From Zobellia nedashkovskayae (GTDB taxonomy: Bacteria; Bacteroidota; Bacteroidia; Flavobacteriales; Flavobacteriaceae): 64,000 bases of DNA. The notes beneath the pieces were generated by a model. It had not been told where the DNA came from, did not search any database, and was given only the letters and a program-made list of their open reading frames with translations. Each line of letters starts with the position of its first letter. The stretch's first letter is position 1. The DNA lies in contig NZ_JADDXR010000002.1 of assembly GCF_015330125.1 (NCBI RefSeq), forward strand, positions 496,001-560,000, read 5' to 3'. Position numbers and translations under genes: made by a program. Shown piece after piece: positions 55,554 through 64,000 of this stretch.

Positions 55554-55562
55554 TTCTTGCCT

Positions 55563-55853
55563 TTATAGATTACTGTAAAAATCAATGATATCACCTTCTG
55601 CCACATCAACTATTGCCTTTTTAATTGCATTAGTTTTACCATGCTGTACTCCAGTTTTGGTGAAACGTGTTTTTCTAGATGGACCATAATTCATGGTTCT
55701 AACTTTCTTTACTGAAACACCGTAAGTAGCTTCTACCGCATCTTTAATTTGGATCTTGTTGGCCCTTGGGTCAACTACGAAACCATAACGATTATACAAC
55801 TCGCTATCAGCGGTCATTTTTTCCGTTATTATTGGCTTTATCAACACACTCAT
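55563..55853 (-). CDS. rplW: 50S ribosomal protein L23
   Basis: 96 residues; MSVLIKPIITEKMTADSELY, YGFVVDPRANKIQIKDAVEA, VRTMNYGPSRKTRFT. At the exit tunnel, docking site for trigger factor and SRP. Six bases after rplD. Confidence 0.97.
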   Translation of the reverse strand: MSVLIKPIITEKMTADSELYNRYGFVVDPRANKIQIKDAVEATYGVSVKKVRTMNYGPSRKTRFTKTGVQHGKTNAIKKAIVDVAEGDIIDFYSNL

Positions 55854-55859
55854 GGTTTT

Positions 55860-56489
55860 CTATTTTGTTAAGTTTGACTCCAATCCTTCTAAAGCACTCT
55901 CTAACAACACAATACTACTTGCATTAAGAATTTTATAAGTGCTTATTTCTGAGGAAGTTACAACTTCGGAACCTTTCAAATTTCGCGAAGACAAATATAC
56001 GCTATTATTTGAATCACCCAAGACAAACAATGATTTTTTGTTTTCAAGCCCTAATGACTTCAAAACTCCTTTAAAATCTTTTGTCTTTGGCGTATCAAAA
56101 TTAAAGTCTTCCACAACTAAAATTGCTTGTTCTTTAGATTTGATACTAAGTGCAGATTTACGAGCCAAACGCTTCACGTTCTTATTCAACTTCTGAGTAT
56201 AATCTTTAGGTCTAGGACCAAAAACTCTACCACCACCTCTAAAAATAGGAGATTTAATACTACCGGCACGTGCTGTACCAGTTCCTTTTTGCTTCTTGAT
56301 CTTACGAGTACTTCCCGCAATTTCCGCACGCTCTTTTGCTTTGTGCGTTCCTTGTCTTTGATGTGCTAAATATTGTTTAACATCCAAATACACAGCATGA
56401 TCATTTGGCTCTATTCCGAAAACAGCATCAGAAAGGTCTGCCTTTCTACCTGTTTCTTTTCCTTTAATATCTAAAACTGCTACCTTCAT
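55860..56489 (-). CDS. rplD: 50S ribosomal protein L4
   Basis: 209 residues; tunnel loop in IKKQKGTGTARAGSIKSPIF with RGGGRVFGPRPKDYTQKLNK. Its ATG shares one base with the rplC stop (TAATG), so translation is coupled. In E. coli L4 autoregulates the S10 operon; the attenuator-like hairpin at 57192-57222 could be the analogous control site, an inference. Confidence 0.97.
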   Translation of the reverse strand: MKVAVLDIKGKETGRKADLSDAVFGIEPNDHAVYLDVKQYLAHQRQGTHKAKERAEIAGSTRKIKKQKGTGTARAGSIKSPIFRGGGRVFGPRPKDYTQKLNKNVKRLARKSALSIKSKEQAILVVEDFNFDTPKTKDFKGVLKSLGLENKKSLFVLGDSNNSVYLSSRNLKGSEVVTSSEISTYKILNASSIVLLESALEGLESNLTK

Positions 56490-57106
56490 TACTTCTCGAT
56501 AGTTACGTAAGCGTTCTTATGACCTGGAACAGCACCTTTTACAACTAAAAGATTCTTTTCTGGAACAACCTTTAAAACTTTAAGATTCTGAACGGTAACT
56601 CTATCACCACCCATTCTACCGGCCATTTTCATTCCTTTAAAAACTCTTGCAGGATAAGATGCAGCACCAATGGAACCAGGAGCTCTCAAACGGTTATGCT
56701 GACCGTGAGTCGCTTGACCCACACCGGCAAATCCATGACGTTTTACAACACCTTGAAATCCTTTACCCTTAGACGTACCAACAACATCTACAAATTCTCC
56801 TTCTACAAACACATCAACACCTATAGTGTCTCCTAATTTGTAATCCTCATCAAAACCTTTAAATTCAACGACTTTTTTCTTAGGAGATGAACCTGCTTTT
56901 TTGAAATGACCTGCTTCGGCCTTATTAGCACGCTTATCTGCCTTGTCATCGAAACCAAGTTGAAGAGCTTTATACCCATCAACTTCTTCGGTTCTGACTT
57001 GGGTAACCACACATGGCCCCGCTTCAATAACTGTACAAGGAATATTCTTCCCGTTCTCGTCAAAGATGCTGGTCATGCCTACTTTTTTTCCAATTAACCC
57101 AGACAT
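56489..57106 (-). CDS. rplC: 50S ribosomal protein L3
   Basis: 205 residues; [60 protein letters not shown]. Large-subunit assembly initiator near the peptidyl-transferase centre. First gene after a 189-base gap downstream of rpsJ that contains a hairpin with a U-run, so it probably begins a separate or attenuated transcript. Confidence 0.97.
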   Translation of the reverse strand: MSGLIGKKVGMTSIFDENGKNIPCTVIEAGPCVVTQVRTEEVDGYKALQLGFDDKADKRANKAEAGHFKKAGSSPKKKVVEFKGFDEDYKLGDTIGVDVFVEGEFVDVVGTSKGKGFQGVVKRHGFAGVGQATHGQHNRLRAPGSIGAASYPARVFKGMKMAGRMGGDRVTVQNLKVLKVVPEKNLLVVKGAVPGHKNAYVTIEK

Positions 57107-57191
57107 ACTGATTTTAGATTATAGAATTCAGATTTAAAAAAACCCGTCTTCCGTTTATATATACTTATTTAATATTCACTAACTATCGGAC

Positions 57192-57222
57192 AAAAAAACA
57201 GGGTCAAAACAATTCAACCCTG
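57192..57222 (-). terminator. Terminator or attenuator between rpsJ and rplC
   Basis: CAGGGT (57199-57204) pairs with ACCCTG (57217-57222), loop of 12, and on the minus strand it is followed by seven T (57192-57198). It divides the str-type genes from the S10 genes. Confidence 0.7.
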
Positions 57223-57295
57223 ATTGTTTTTATCCGTTTTTCCCTCGCACGCAGCTCGGGACATGTCACCCATTCAATAAAGAACAGGTAGTAAA

Positions 57296-57601
57296 CTATA
57301 CTTTTATCTCAACCTCAACACCACTTGGAAGCTCAAGCTTCATAAGCGCATCAATAGTTTTAGATGAAGAGCTATAAATATCCAACAACCTCTTGTAAGA
57401 ACTAAGTTGAAACTGCTCTCTAGACTTCTTATTTACGTGCGGTGAACGCAAAACCGTAAATATTTTTTTGTGTGTAGGTAATGGAATTGGCCCCGTTACC
57501 ACAGCTCCGGTAGTCTTTACCGTTTTTACGATTTTTTCAGCAGACTTGTCTACCAAGTTATAATCGTAAGATTTTAATTTAATCCGTATTTTTTGGCTCA
57601 T
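57296..57601 (-). CDS. rpsJ: 30S ribosomal protein S10
   Basis: 101 residues; [60 protein letters not shown]. Also known as NusE, joining antitermination complexes. Ten bases after fusA, so it ends the str-type operon here rather than starting the S10 operon. Confidence 0.98.
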   Translation of the reverse strand: MSQKIRIKLKSYDYNLVDKSAEKIVKTVKTTGAVVTGPIPLPTHKKIFTVLRSPHVNKKSREQFQLSSYKRLLDIYSSSSKTIDALMKLELPSGVEVEIKV

Positions 57602-57610
57602 GTCTTAAAT

Positions 57611-59743
57611 TTATGCTGTTATACCTTTAGACTTCTTAATTACCTCTTCAGAGATATTAGAAGGTGTTTGGGCATAATGTGAAAACTCCATTGTTGATGT
57701 TGCTCTACCGGATGAAAGCGTTCTAAGTGATGTTACATATCCAAACATTTCAGACAATGGAACAGTACCTTTTACAACCTTAGCACCAGCACGGTCACTC
57801 ATATTCGTAATTGTCCCCCTTCTACGGTTCAAATCACCTACGATATCACCCATGTTTTCTTCAGGAGTAATAACTTCTATTTTCATAATTGGCTCCATAA
57901 CAACGGCACCTGCAGCTTTACCCGCTGCTTTGTACCCCATTTTTGCAGCTAATTCGAAAGAAAGCGCATCAGAATCCACAGGGTGGAAAGATCCATCTTT
58001 CAATACTACTTTCATAGAATCCATCTCAAATCCTGCCAAAGGTCCGTTTTGCATTGCTGCTGTAAAGCCTTTTTCTACAGATGGTATAAATTCCTTAGGA
58101 ATACGACCACCTTTAATTTGATCAACGAATTGAAGTCCTTCTCCTTCGAAATCCTCATCAGCAGGACTCATTTCGAAAGATATATCACCAAATTTACCAC
58201 GTCCACCAGATTGCTTTTTGTAAGTTTCTCTGTGTGAAGCCGTTTTAGTAAGTGCTTCTTTATATTCAACTTGCGGCTCACCTTGGTTCACCTCAACTTT
58301 AAACTCTCGTCTTAAACGATCTACAATAATATCTAAGTGAAGCTCGCCCATCCCTGAAATAATGGTCTGACCTGATGCTTCATCGGTTTTAACTTGGAAA
58401 GTAGGATCTTCTTCAGCCAATTTAGCCAAAGCCATACCTAACTTATCTACATCCACTTTTGTTTTTGGCTCAACAGCGATACCAATTACCGGATCAGGAA
58501 AGTCCATACTCTCTAAAACAATAGGGTGCTTTTCATCAGACATGGTATCACCAGTCTTGATATCTTTAAACCCTACAGCCGCACCAATATCTCCTGCTTC
58601 GATATAATCGATAGCATTTTGCTTATTAGAGTGCATCTGATAAATACGAGAAATACGTTCTTTTTTACCCGAACGGTTGTTCAATATATATGAACCAGCA
58701 TCCAAACGACCTGAATATGTTCTAAAGAAAGCTAACCTTCCAACAAAAGGATCGGTTGCAATTTTAAAAGCCAAAGCCGAAAATGGCTCCTTAACACTAG
58801 GCTTACGTTTTTCAACTTCTCCAGTATCAGGATTAGTTCCTTCAATATCTTCCTTATCCATTGGAGACGGAAGGTATCTACAAACAGCATCCAATAAAAA
58901 CTGAACACCTTTGTTTTTGAAAGACGAACCACAAATCATAGGAATGATTGCTCTATCCATAACCGCAGCTCTCAAAGCAGCATGTACTTCTTCTTCCGTA
59001 ATGGAGTCTTCATCTTCGAAGAATTTCTCCATTAAGTTTTCATCATACTCCGCAACAGCTTCAATTAAGGCAGCTCTATACTCCTTAACTTCCGCTTTCA
59101 TATCTTCTGGAATATCAACAACATCAAAAGTAGCACCGAAGCCCTCTTCATGCCAAACTATTGCTCTGTTTTTAGCTAAATCAACGATTCCCCTAAAATC
59201 TCCTTCTTCACCAATTGGCAATACAATTGGAACTGCCTTAGAACCTAACATTTCAACAACCTGCTTGCAGACCATTAAGAAGTTAGAACCTTGACGGTCC
59301 ATTTTGTTCACAAAACCAATTCTTGGGACTTTATAGTTATCAGCCAATCTCCAGTTAGTCTCAGATTGAGGCTCAACACCATCAACTGCGCTAAAAAGAA
59401 AAACTAAACCATCTAAAACACGAAGCGAACGGTTTACTTCAACCGTAAAATCTACGTGTCCCGGTGTATCTATTATATTAAAGTGATAATCTTTAGTATT
59501 ATCAAGGGGCTTCGCATTTTCCAAAGGAAACTTCCACGTACAAGTTGTAGCAGCAGAAGTAATGGTAATCCCACGTTCTTGCTCTTGCTCCATCCAGTCC
59601 ATAGTAGCCGCACCATCGTGCACCTCACCTATCTTATGACTAACACCAGTATAAAAAAGTATACGCTCTGTTGTTGTTGTTTTACCAGCATCAATATGAG
59701 CAGCAATACCTATATTTCTTGTATATTTTAAATCTCTTGCCAT
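57611..59743 (-). CDS. fusA: Elongation factor G
   Basis: 710-residue translocation GTPase. G1 [19 protein letters not shown] near 15-33, [12 protein letters not shown] (G3), [10 protein letters not shown] (G4); domain II and the tRNA-mimicking domains III-V to [14 protein letters not shown]. Full length. It sits between rpsG and rpsJ. tuf, which follows fusA in many bacteria, is not here. Confidence 0.98.
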   Translation of the reverse strand: MARDLKYTRNIGIAAHIDAGKTTTTERILFYTGVSHKIGEVHDGAATMDWMEQEQERGITITSAATTCTWKFPLENAKPLDNTKDYHFNIIDTPGHVDFTVEVNRSLRVLDGLVFLFSAVDGVEPQSETNWRLADNYKVPRIGFVNKMDRQGSNFLMVCKQVVEMLGSKAVPIVLPIGEEGDFRGIVDLAKNRAIVWHEEGFGATFDVVDIPEDMKAEVKEYRAALIEAVAEYDENLMEKFFEDEDSITEEEVHAALRAAVMDRAIIPMICGSSFKNKGVQFLLDAVCRYLPSPMDKEDIEGTNPDTGEVEKRKPSVKEPFSALAFKIATDPFVGRLAFFRTYSGRLDAGSYILNNRSGKKERISRIYQMHSNKQNAIDYIEAGDIGAAVGFKDIKTGDTMSDEKHPIVLESMDFPDPVIGIAVEPKTKVDVDKLGMALAKLAEEDPTFQVKTDEASGQTIISGMGELHLDIIVDRLRREFKVEVNQGEPQVEYKEALTKTASHRETYKKQSGGRGKFGDISFEMSPADEDFEGEGLQFVDQIKGGRIPKEFIPSVEKGFTAAMQNGPLAGFEMDSMKVVLKDGSFHPVDSDALSFELAAKMGYKAAGKAAGAVVMEPIMKIEVITPEENMGDIVGDLNRRRGTITNMSDRAGAKVVKGTVPLSEMFGYVTSLRTLSSGRATSTMEFSHYAQTPSNISEEVIKKSKGITA

Positions 59744-59749
59744 TTCCGA

Positions 59750-60226
59750 TTAGAATCTAAAGTGTGAAAAAGCTTTGTTAGCCTCTGCCATTTTATGCGT
59801 ATCTACTCTTTTCTTAACAGCTGCACCTTCTTCTTTCGAAGCGGCAAGAACCTCTGCTGCTAATTTTTGTGCCATTCCTTTTTCATTACGCTTTCTTGCG
59901 AAACTAATCAACCATTTCATCGCAGTAGAAATCTTACGATCTGGTCTAATTTGCATAGGAATCTGAAATGTAGCACCACCTACTCTTCTACTTCTAACCT
60001 CAACGTGAGGCATAACATTTGAAAGGGCATCCTTCCAAAGCTCTAAAGCAGTCTTCTCTTCATCGGTCTTTTTTTCTTCTACGATATCCATTGCATCATA
60101 GAAAACACTAAAAGCGATAGACTTCTTACCGTCCCACATCATCATGTTAACGAAACGTGTCACCAACTGATCGTTAAATCTTGGATCTGGTAAAAGTGGT
60201 CTTTTCTTTGCCTGTTTTTTTCTCAT
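59750..60226 (-). CDS. rpsG: 30S ribosomal protein S7
   Basis: 158 residues; [60 protein letters not shown]. Organises the 30S head. Six bases before fusA. Confidence 0.98.
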   Translation of the reverse strand: MRKKQAKKRPLLPDPRFNDQLVTRFVNMMMWDGKKSIAFSVFYDAMDIVEEKKTDEEKTALELWKDALSNVMPHVEVRSRRVGGATFQIPMQIRPDRKISTAMKWLISFARKRNEKGMAQKLAAEVLAASKEEGAAVKKRVDTHKMAEANKAFSHFRF

Positions 60227-60301
60227 TACTTAATAGTTTAGAATTTTAAACTCCAATTGAAACTTTAACATCTCAACCTTTACTTAATATTCTTTGTTCA
60301 T

Positions 60302-60676
60302 TTACTTCTTAGGGCGTTTTGCACCGTACTTAGACCTACGTTGAGTTCTTCCTGCAACACCTGCAGTATCCAAAGCTCCTCTAACGATGTGGTACCTAAC
60401 TCCTGGCAAATCCTTTACCCTTCCGCCCCTTACTAATACTATCGAGTGCTCTTGGAGGTTATGTCCTTCTCCGGGTATGTAAGCGTTTACTTCCTTACCG
60501 TTTGTCAACCTTACCCTTGCTACTTTTCTCATAGCTGAGTTTGGTTTCTTCGGTGTAGTCGTATAAACACGAGTACAAACACCTCTTCTTTGAGGACACG
60601 AATCCAAAGCCGCCGATTTACTCTTCTTAGTAATCGTGGACCTTCCTTTTCGTACTAATTGTGAAATTGTTGGCAT
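60302..60676 (-). CDS. rpsL: 30S ribosomal protein S12
   Basis: 124 residues; [60 protein letters not shown]. The lysines of TTTPKKPN and of RVKDLPG, where streptomycin-resistance substitutions arise in other bacteria, are unchanged. First gene of the operon, 75 bases before rpsG, behind a strong promoter. Confidence 0.98.
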   Translation of the reverse strand: MPTISQLVRKGRSTITKKSKSAALDSCPQRRGVCTRVYTTTPKKPNSAMRKVARVRLTNGKEVNAYIPGEGHNLQEHSIVLVRGGRVKDLPGVRYHIVRGALDTAGVAGRTQRRSKYGAKRPKK

Positions 60677-60699
60677 ACTAACTTATATATGAATAAATA

Positions 60700-60716
60700 A
60701 CCCCTTGTTTAAGGGT
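60700..60716 (-). promoter_or_regulatory. Stem-loop at the 5' end of the rpsL leader
   Basis: ACCC-C-TT pairs with AAGGGT around a GTTT loop (one bulged base). The predicted start site of the promoter 60720-60750 falls within a few bases of it, so the mRNA would start with a hairpin. No U-run, so not a terminator. Confidence 0.45.
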
Positions 60717-60719
60717 CGG

Positions 60720-60750
60720 CAAATGTAAGACTATTTCGCAGAAATTCAAA
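60720..60750 (-). promoter_or_regulatory. Promoter of rpsL-rpsG-fusA-rpsJ
   Basis: On the minus strand TTTG (60750 to 60747), 19 bases, TACATTTG (60727 to 60720): full match to both boxes of the Bacteroidota primary-sigma promoter. Leader of about 35 bases to the rpsL ATG. Confidence 0.8.
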
Positions 60751-61231
60751 TGGTTTCGAGTTTATTTTCAAAGAAATTAATTCTTGGTGGATTTTTACCA
60801 GAAAAATCTATTAGGAGAAAAAGCAGAGACAAGGTAGAAATCATGCATTATCAACAAGAAATATGACATAAACTAATTAATGCTATTACATAAACGTATA
60901 TTGAGTACAACTAACATCCTAAAAACTATTAATCACCTTCGCTCTTTTTTCAACGACGAAATTGCCATCTTCAATCATTATTACTTATTAATGCATAAGA
61001 TTTTTATAATTTAACAAGAATATTCCTATTAATAATTGATTAAAATACTATTAAAACAAGGAATTCAATCAAAAATGGCAATTATTGAATAATTCCAATT
61101 TTTTTAACAAAAACCGACACCCATATTCATTCTGCCAAATGAAAAATCGCTTTTTCTATAACTTTATGCAGATTTTCTGTGTGATTTTCTTAAAATTATT
61201 GCCTGAAACCTCATTTTATCACACCTAAAAC
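60751..61231. other. AT-rich intergenic region without recognisable gene
   Basis: Stretch between the divergent rpsL and SusC-type genes. It is strongly AT-rich, with many stop codons in all frames; I see no ORF, tRNA, hairpin of note or repeat. Confidence 0.6.
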
Positions 61232-61250
61232 TTATGCATGCATAATTTTG
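61232..61250 (+). promoter_or_regulatory. Palindrome overlapping a -7 box before the SusC-type gene
   Basis: TTATGCATGCATAA (61232-61245) is a perfect 14-base palindrome. TAATTTTG (61243-61250), a full match to TAnnTTTG, overlaps its right end. There is no good TTG at the -33 distance, as expected for a regulated promoter. The leader would be about 65 bases. Confidence 0.45.
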
Positions 61251-61321
61251 AGTTAAAAAAAATTGGATTATTAACGTGGATTTGTGACTTTTGGCGCTAG
61301 CTAATTCAAATAATTATAAAA

Positions 61322-64000
61322 ATGAGAGCAAAACAAAAAGGATTGTTAACGCTGTTTTTGGCGTTGATCGTGCAAATTTCATTTGCGCAAGACAAATCGA
61401 TTACCGGTGCGGTTTCAGACCAGGATGGTCTGCCATTACCGGGAGTTAATATTGTTGTGCAAGGTACCACAAACGGTACACAAACAGATTTTGACGGGAA
61501 CTATGCTATTCAAGCAAGTGAAGGTCAATCATTAGTATTCTCTTACATTGGGTATAAAAACGAGACCCGTCCTGTTGGAGCATCAAACATAGTAAACCTT
61601 CAAATGACTGAGGATGCTCAGGCTTTAGACGAGGTTGTAGTAACTGCTTTAGGTATCAAAAGAGAGAAACAAGCTCTTGGTTATGCTACCACAGAGGTCA
61701 AAGGTGACCAAGTAAACACTGCTAAAGAAACTAACTTTATGAACTCCCTATCTGGTAAAGTTGCCGGTCTGGACATTAAGAAGAGTAGTTCTTTGGGTGG
61801 TTCATCAAATGTTATTTTAAGAGGTTACAGTTCTATTACTGGTAATAACCAACCTCTTTTTGTTGTTGATGGTACACCTATTGGCAATAATAGTAACTCT
61901 AGTTCTGGTTCGTCTGATTCAGCAGAAGACCAAACGACAGGTCAAGGTGGTTATGACTATGGTAATGCCGCAATGGACATTAACCCAGAAGACATTGAAT
62001 CTGTAAATGTTTTAAAAGGTGCAGCAGCATCTAACCTATACGGATCTAGAGCAGCGAACGGTGTTATAATCATTACAACGAAGAAAGGTAAAAAAGGTCA
62101 AGGACTTGGCATAACAGTAAACTCAGGTGTGTCTTTTGCGAAATATGATAAAGATACTTTTCCTAAGTTCCAAAAAGAGTATGGTGCAGGTTACGGACCC
62201 TACTATAGTGGTCCTGGAGGTTATTTCTTTGAGCAAGATATAGACGGAGATGGTGTTGATGATTTGACCACGCCTTTTACTGAAGATGCTTCTTTTGGTG
62301 CTGCTTTCAATCCTAATACTTTAGTTTACCAATGGGATGCTTTCTATCCAGAATCTCCTAACTATCTTCAAGCTACTCCTTATGTTGCTGCGGCCAATGG
62401 TCCAGAATCAGTTTTCAACACTGGGGTTACACTTAACAATAGTATTTCTATTTCTGCAGGAAGTGATACTGGATCTTTTAGATTAGGTTATACAAACCTT
62501 GACCAAAGTGGTATTGTTCCTAATAGTAGTATTAAAAGAAATACAGTTGATTTTAATGGTACGCAAGAACTTTCTGAAAAACTTAATGCTGGCGTTAAGG
62601 TTACTTTCACTAAGACTGACGGAAATGGGCGTTATGGAACTGGATATGATGCAAACAACATCATACAAAGTTTTAGACAATGGCACCAAACTAATGTTGA
62701 CTATAAAGACCAGGAAGCGGCATATTTTGCAACTGGAAGAAACATTACTTGGAACTACGCTGGCGACCCATTAACACTAGACGGGGTTAAACCAATATTT
62801 TTTGACAACCCTTTTTGGACGCTTTATGAAAACTACCAAAGTGATACGAGAAATAGAATCTTTGGTAATTTCAACCTTACCTATGATGCGGCCGATTGGT
62901 TAAGTATTACTGGTAGAACTTCTCTTGACACCTATTCTGAGCTTAGAGAAGAAAGAACTGCGGTTAGTAGTGTAAATTCTCCTAGTGAATACTCAAGATT
63001 CAACCAATCGTTTACAGAGATAAACTATGACCTATTACTTAACTACAACTTTGATCTGTCAGAAAAACTTGCGCTTGACGGTGTTGTTGGAGCTACTGCT
63101 AGACAGTCTAGAACCGAATGGGTTGACGCATCAACTAGTGGTGGTCTTGTTGTTCCTAAGCTGTATTCTTTAAGTAACTCAACAAACTTGTTAGAGCCAT
63201 CAACTGAATACTTGGGCAAGTTAAAGCAATATGGTTTTTTCGCCAATGCTTCATTTAACTATGATCGCCTAGTGTATTTAGATTTATCTGGACGATATGA
63301 TTATTCATCTACATTGCCTGATGATAACAATGGTTTCTTTTACCCAGCGATATCTACATCTTTTGTATTCTCTAAATTAGTTGATGCAGACTGGTTAAGT
63401 TTCGGTAAATTCCGTGCAAACTATGCTGAAGTAGGTAATAGTACAGTACCTCAGAGGGTTTACAATTCTTACTTTAGCCCAACGAATTTCTCAGTGCCTT
63501 TATTCAGTGTTGATGGCCAAAGAAACAACAGCGATTTGGTAAATGAATTAACCAAGTCTTATGAGGTTGGTCTAGAAATGAGTTTTGCAAATAAAAGAGC
63601 TGGTTTAGATTTATCTCTTTACAAAACGAATACTACAGATCAAATCTTCCCTGTTGAAGTTAGTAGAGCGACTGGATACAGCTCAAAAGTTGTTAATTCA
63701 GGAGACATTGAAAACAAAGGTGTTGAAGTTGCGTTATTTGTAACACCAGTTAAAACTGATGATTTTGATTGGACTATAAACGGTACATGGGCTAAAAATG
63801 AAAGTGAAGTAATTAGCTTATTTGATGGTGTTAGTAATCTCGAAATGGGAAGTTTTCAAGGTGGTGTAACAATAAATGCAACCGTTGGACAACCTTACGG
63901 AAGTTTATGGGGTGGTAATTTCACTTATTTAAATGGTGAAAAAGTTATTGATGCTGACACTGGCCGTTATGTTGTTGACGCAACCCCACAGCCTATTGGT
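61322..64000 (+). CDS. SusC/RagA family TonB-linked outer membrane receptor, 3' truncated
   Basis: The first 893 codons of a receptor that runs off the right edge. Signal peptide MRAKQKGLLTLFLALIVQIS with cleavage near SFAQ. Then a carboxypeptidase-D-like domain (about 24-100, SITGAVSDQDGLPLPGVNIV, with the FDGNYAIQA motif), the TonB-box-like stretch LDEVVVTALGIKREK and a plug with NVILRGYSSITGNNQPLFVV, DGTPIG and the RagA signature SNLYGSRAANGVIIITTKKG. A Ser/Gly/Asn-rich loop (about 195-220) is inserted in the plug. The remaining part is barrel. No STN domain, so no FecR-type signalling. Normally a SusD lipoprotein gene follows, outside the window. Ligand not predictable. Confidence 0.95.
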   Translation, partial: MRAKQKGLLTLFLALIVQISFAQDKSITGAVSDQDGLPLPGVNIVVQGTTNGTQTDFDGNYAIQASEGQSLVFSYIGYKNETRPVGASNIVNLQMTEDAQALDEVVVTALGIKREKQALGYATTEVKGDQVNTAKETNFMNSLSGKVAGLDIKKSSSLGGSSNVILRGYSSITGNNQPLFVVDGTPIGNNSNSSSGSSDSAEDQTTGQGGYDYGNAAMDINPEDIESVNVLKGAAASNLYGSRAANGVIIITTKKGKKGQGLGITVNSGVSFAKYDKDTFPKFQKEYGAGYGPYYSGPGGYFFEQDIDGDGVDDLTTPFTEDASFGAAFNPNTLVYQWDAFYPESPNYLQATPYVAAANGPESVFNTGVTLNNSISISAGSDTGSFRLGYTNLDQSGIVPNSSIKRNTVDFNGTQELSEKLNAGVKVTFTKTDGNGRYGTGYDANNIIQSFRQWHQTNVDYKDQEAAYFATGRNITWNYAGDPLTLDGVKPIFFDNPFWTLYENYQSDTRNRIFGNFNLTYDAADWLSITGRTSLDTYSELREERTAVSSVNSPSEYSRFNQSFTEINYDLLLNYNFDLSEKLALDGVVGATARQSRTEWVDASTSGGLVVPKLYSLSNSTNLLEPSTEYLGKLKQYGFFANASFNYDRLVYLDLSGRYDYSSTLPDDNNGFFYPAISTSFVFSKLVDADWLSFGKFRANYAEVGNSTVPQRVYNSYFSPTNFSVPLFSVDGQRNNSDLVNELTKSYEVGLEMSFANKRAGLDLSLYKTNTTDQIFPVEVSRATGYSSKVVNSGDIENKGVEVALFVTPVKTDDFDWTINGTWAKNESEVISLFDGVSNLEMGSFQGGVTINATVGQPYGSLWGGNFTYLNGEKVIDADTGRYVVDATPQPIG

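Noticed and set aside
60751..61231. Search for tRNA, small RNA or replication origin in the AT-rich gap
   Set aside because: No cloverleaf, no DnaA-box cluster and no strong hairpin were seen; AT-richness alone is not evidence.

Overview
The window is a chromosomal segment of a Bacteroidota bacterium, most likely a marine member of the Flavobacteriaceae (inference). The evidence is an AT-rich composition, SusC-type and FecA-type TonB receptors, DUF4270, DUF6090 and YHYH lipoproteins, LytTR two-component pairs, and several matches to the Bacteroidota promoter pattern (TTTG, 19-21 bp, TAnnTTTG) with very short leaders and no obvious Shine-Dalgarno sequences. No rRNA, tRNA, CRISPR array, insertion sequence or prophage was seen. 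The first gene (VOC protein) and the last gene (SusC-like receptor) are cut by the window edges.

Layout. 0.3-5.2 kb, minus strand: an aldo/keto reductase, a Gfo/Idh/MocA oxidoreductase, a DUF1080 lipoprotein and an MFS transporter, plausibly a keto-sugar route. 5.3-10.6 kb: a micro-lipoprotein, a PAS histidine kinase, folD, ffh and a repeat-containing lipoprotein. 10.7-14.7 kb: an ECF sigma / FecR anti-sigma / STN-type TonB receptor surface-signalling set. A bipartite sequence found both before fecR and before the divergent lipoprotein looks like the promoter recognised by this sigma factor. 14.8-23.3 kb: a PLP dehydratase, an M90 peptidase, argS, an SDR with a DUF2867 tail, a BCCT transporter and small unknown proteins.

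23.5-35.6 kb is the accessory region. A LytTR response regulator and histidine kinase lie divergent from an EF-hand protein. A membrane-anchored unknown protein and a tight four-gene operon (YHYH lipoprotein, MORN-repeat lipoprotein, SCO-family lipoprotein, DUF6090 protein) follow. A second LytTR pair is co-transcribed with DUF4907 and Kelch-propeller genes and lies divergent from DUF4270 and outer-membrane-protein genes. A direct repeat with exactly 21-bp periodicity sits just upstream of the DUF4270 promoter and is a good candidate LytTR operator.

35.6-60.7 kb, all minus strand, is housekeeping. In transcription order: rpsL-rpsG-fusA-rpsJ, a hairpin terminator or attenuator, the S10/spc/alpha genes rplC to rplQ with secY, infA, rpmJ and rpoA, a strong terminator, carA, eno, glgA, gltA and two amidinohydrolase-fold genes. 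The str-type operon has no tuf, and S4, S14 and L36 are of the zinc-free kind. The last 3.3 kb hold an AT-rich intergenic region and the start of a SusC/RagA receptor gene.
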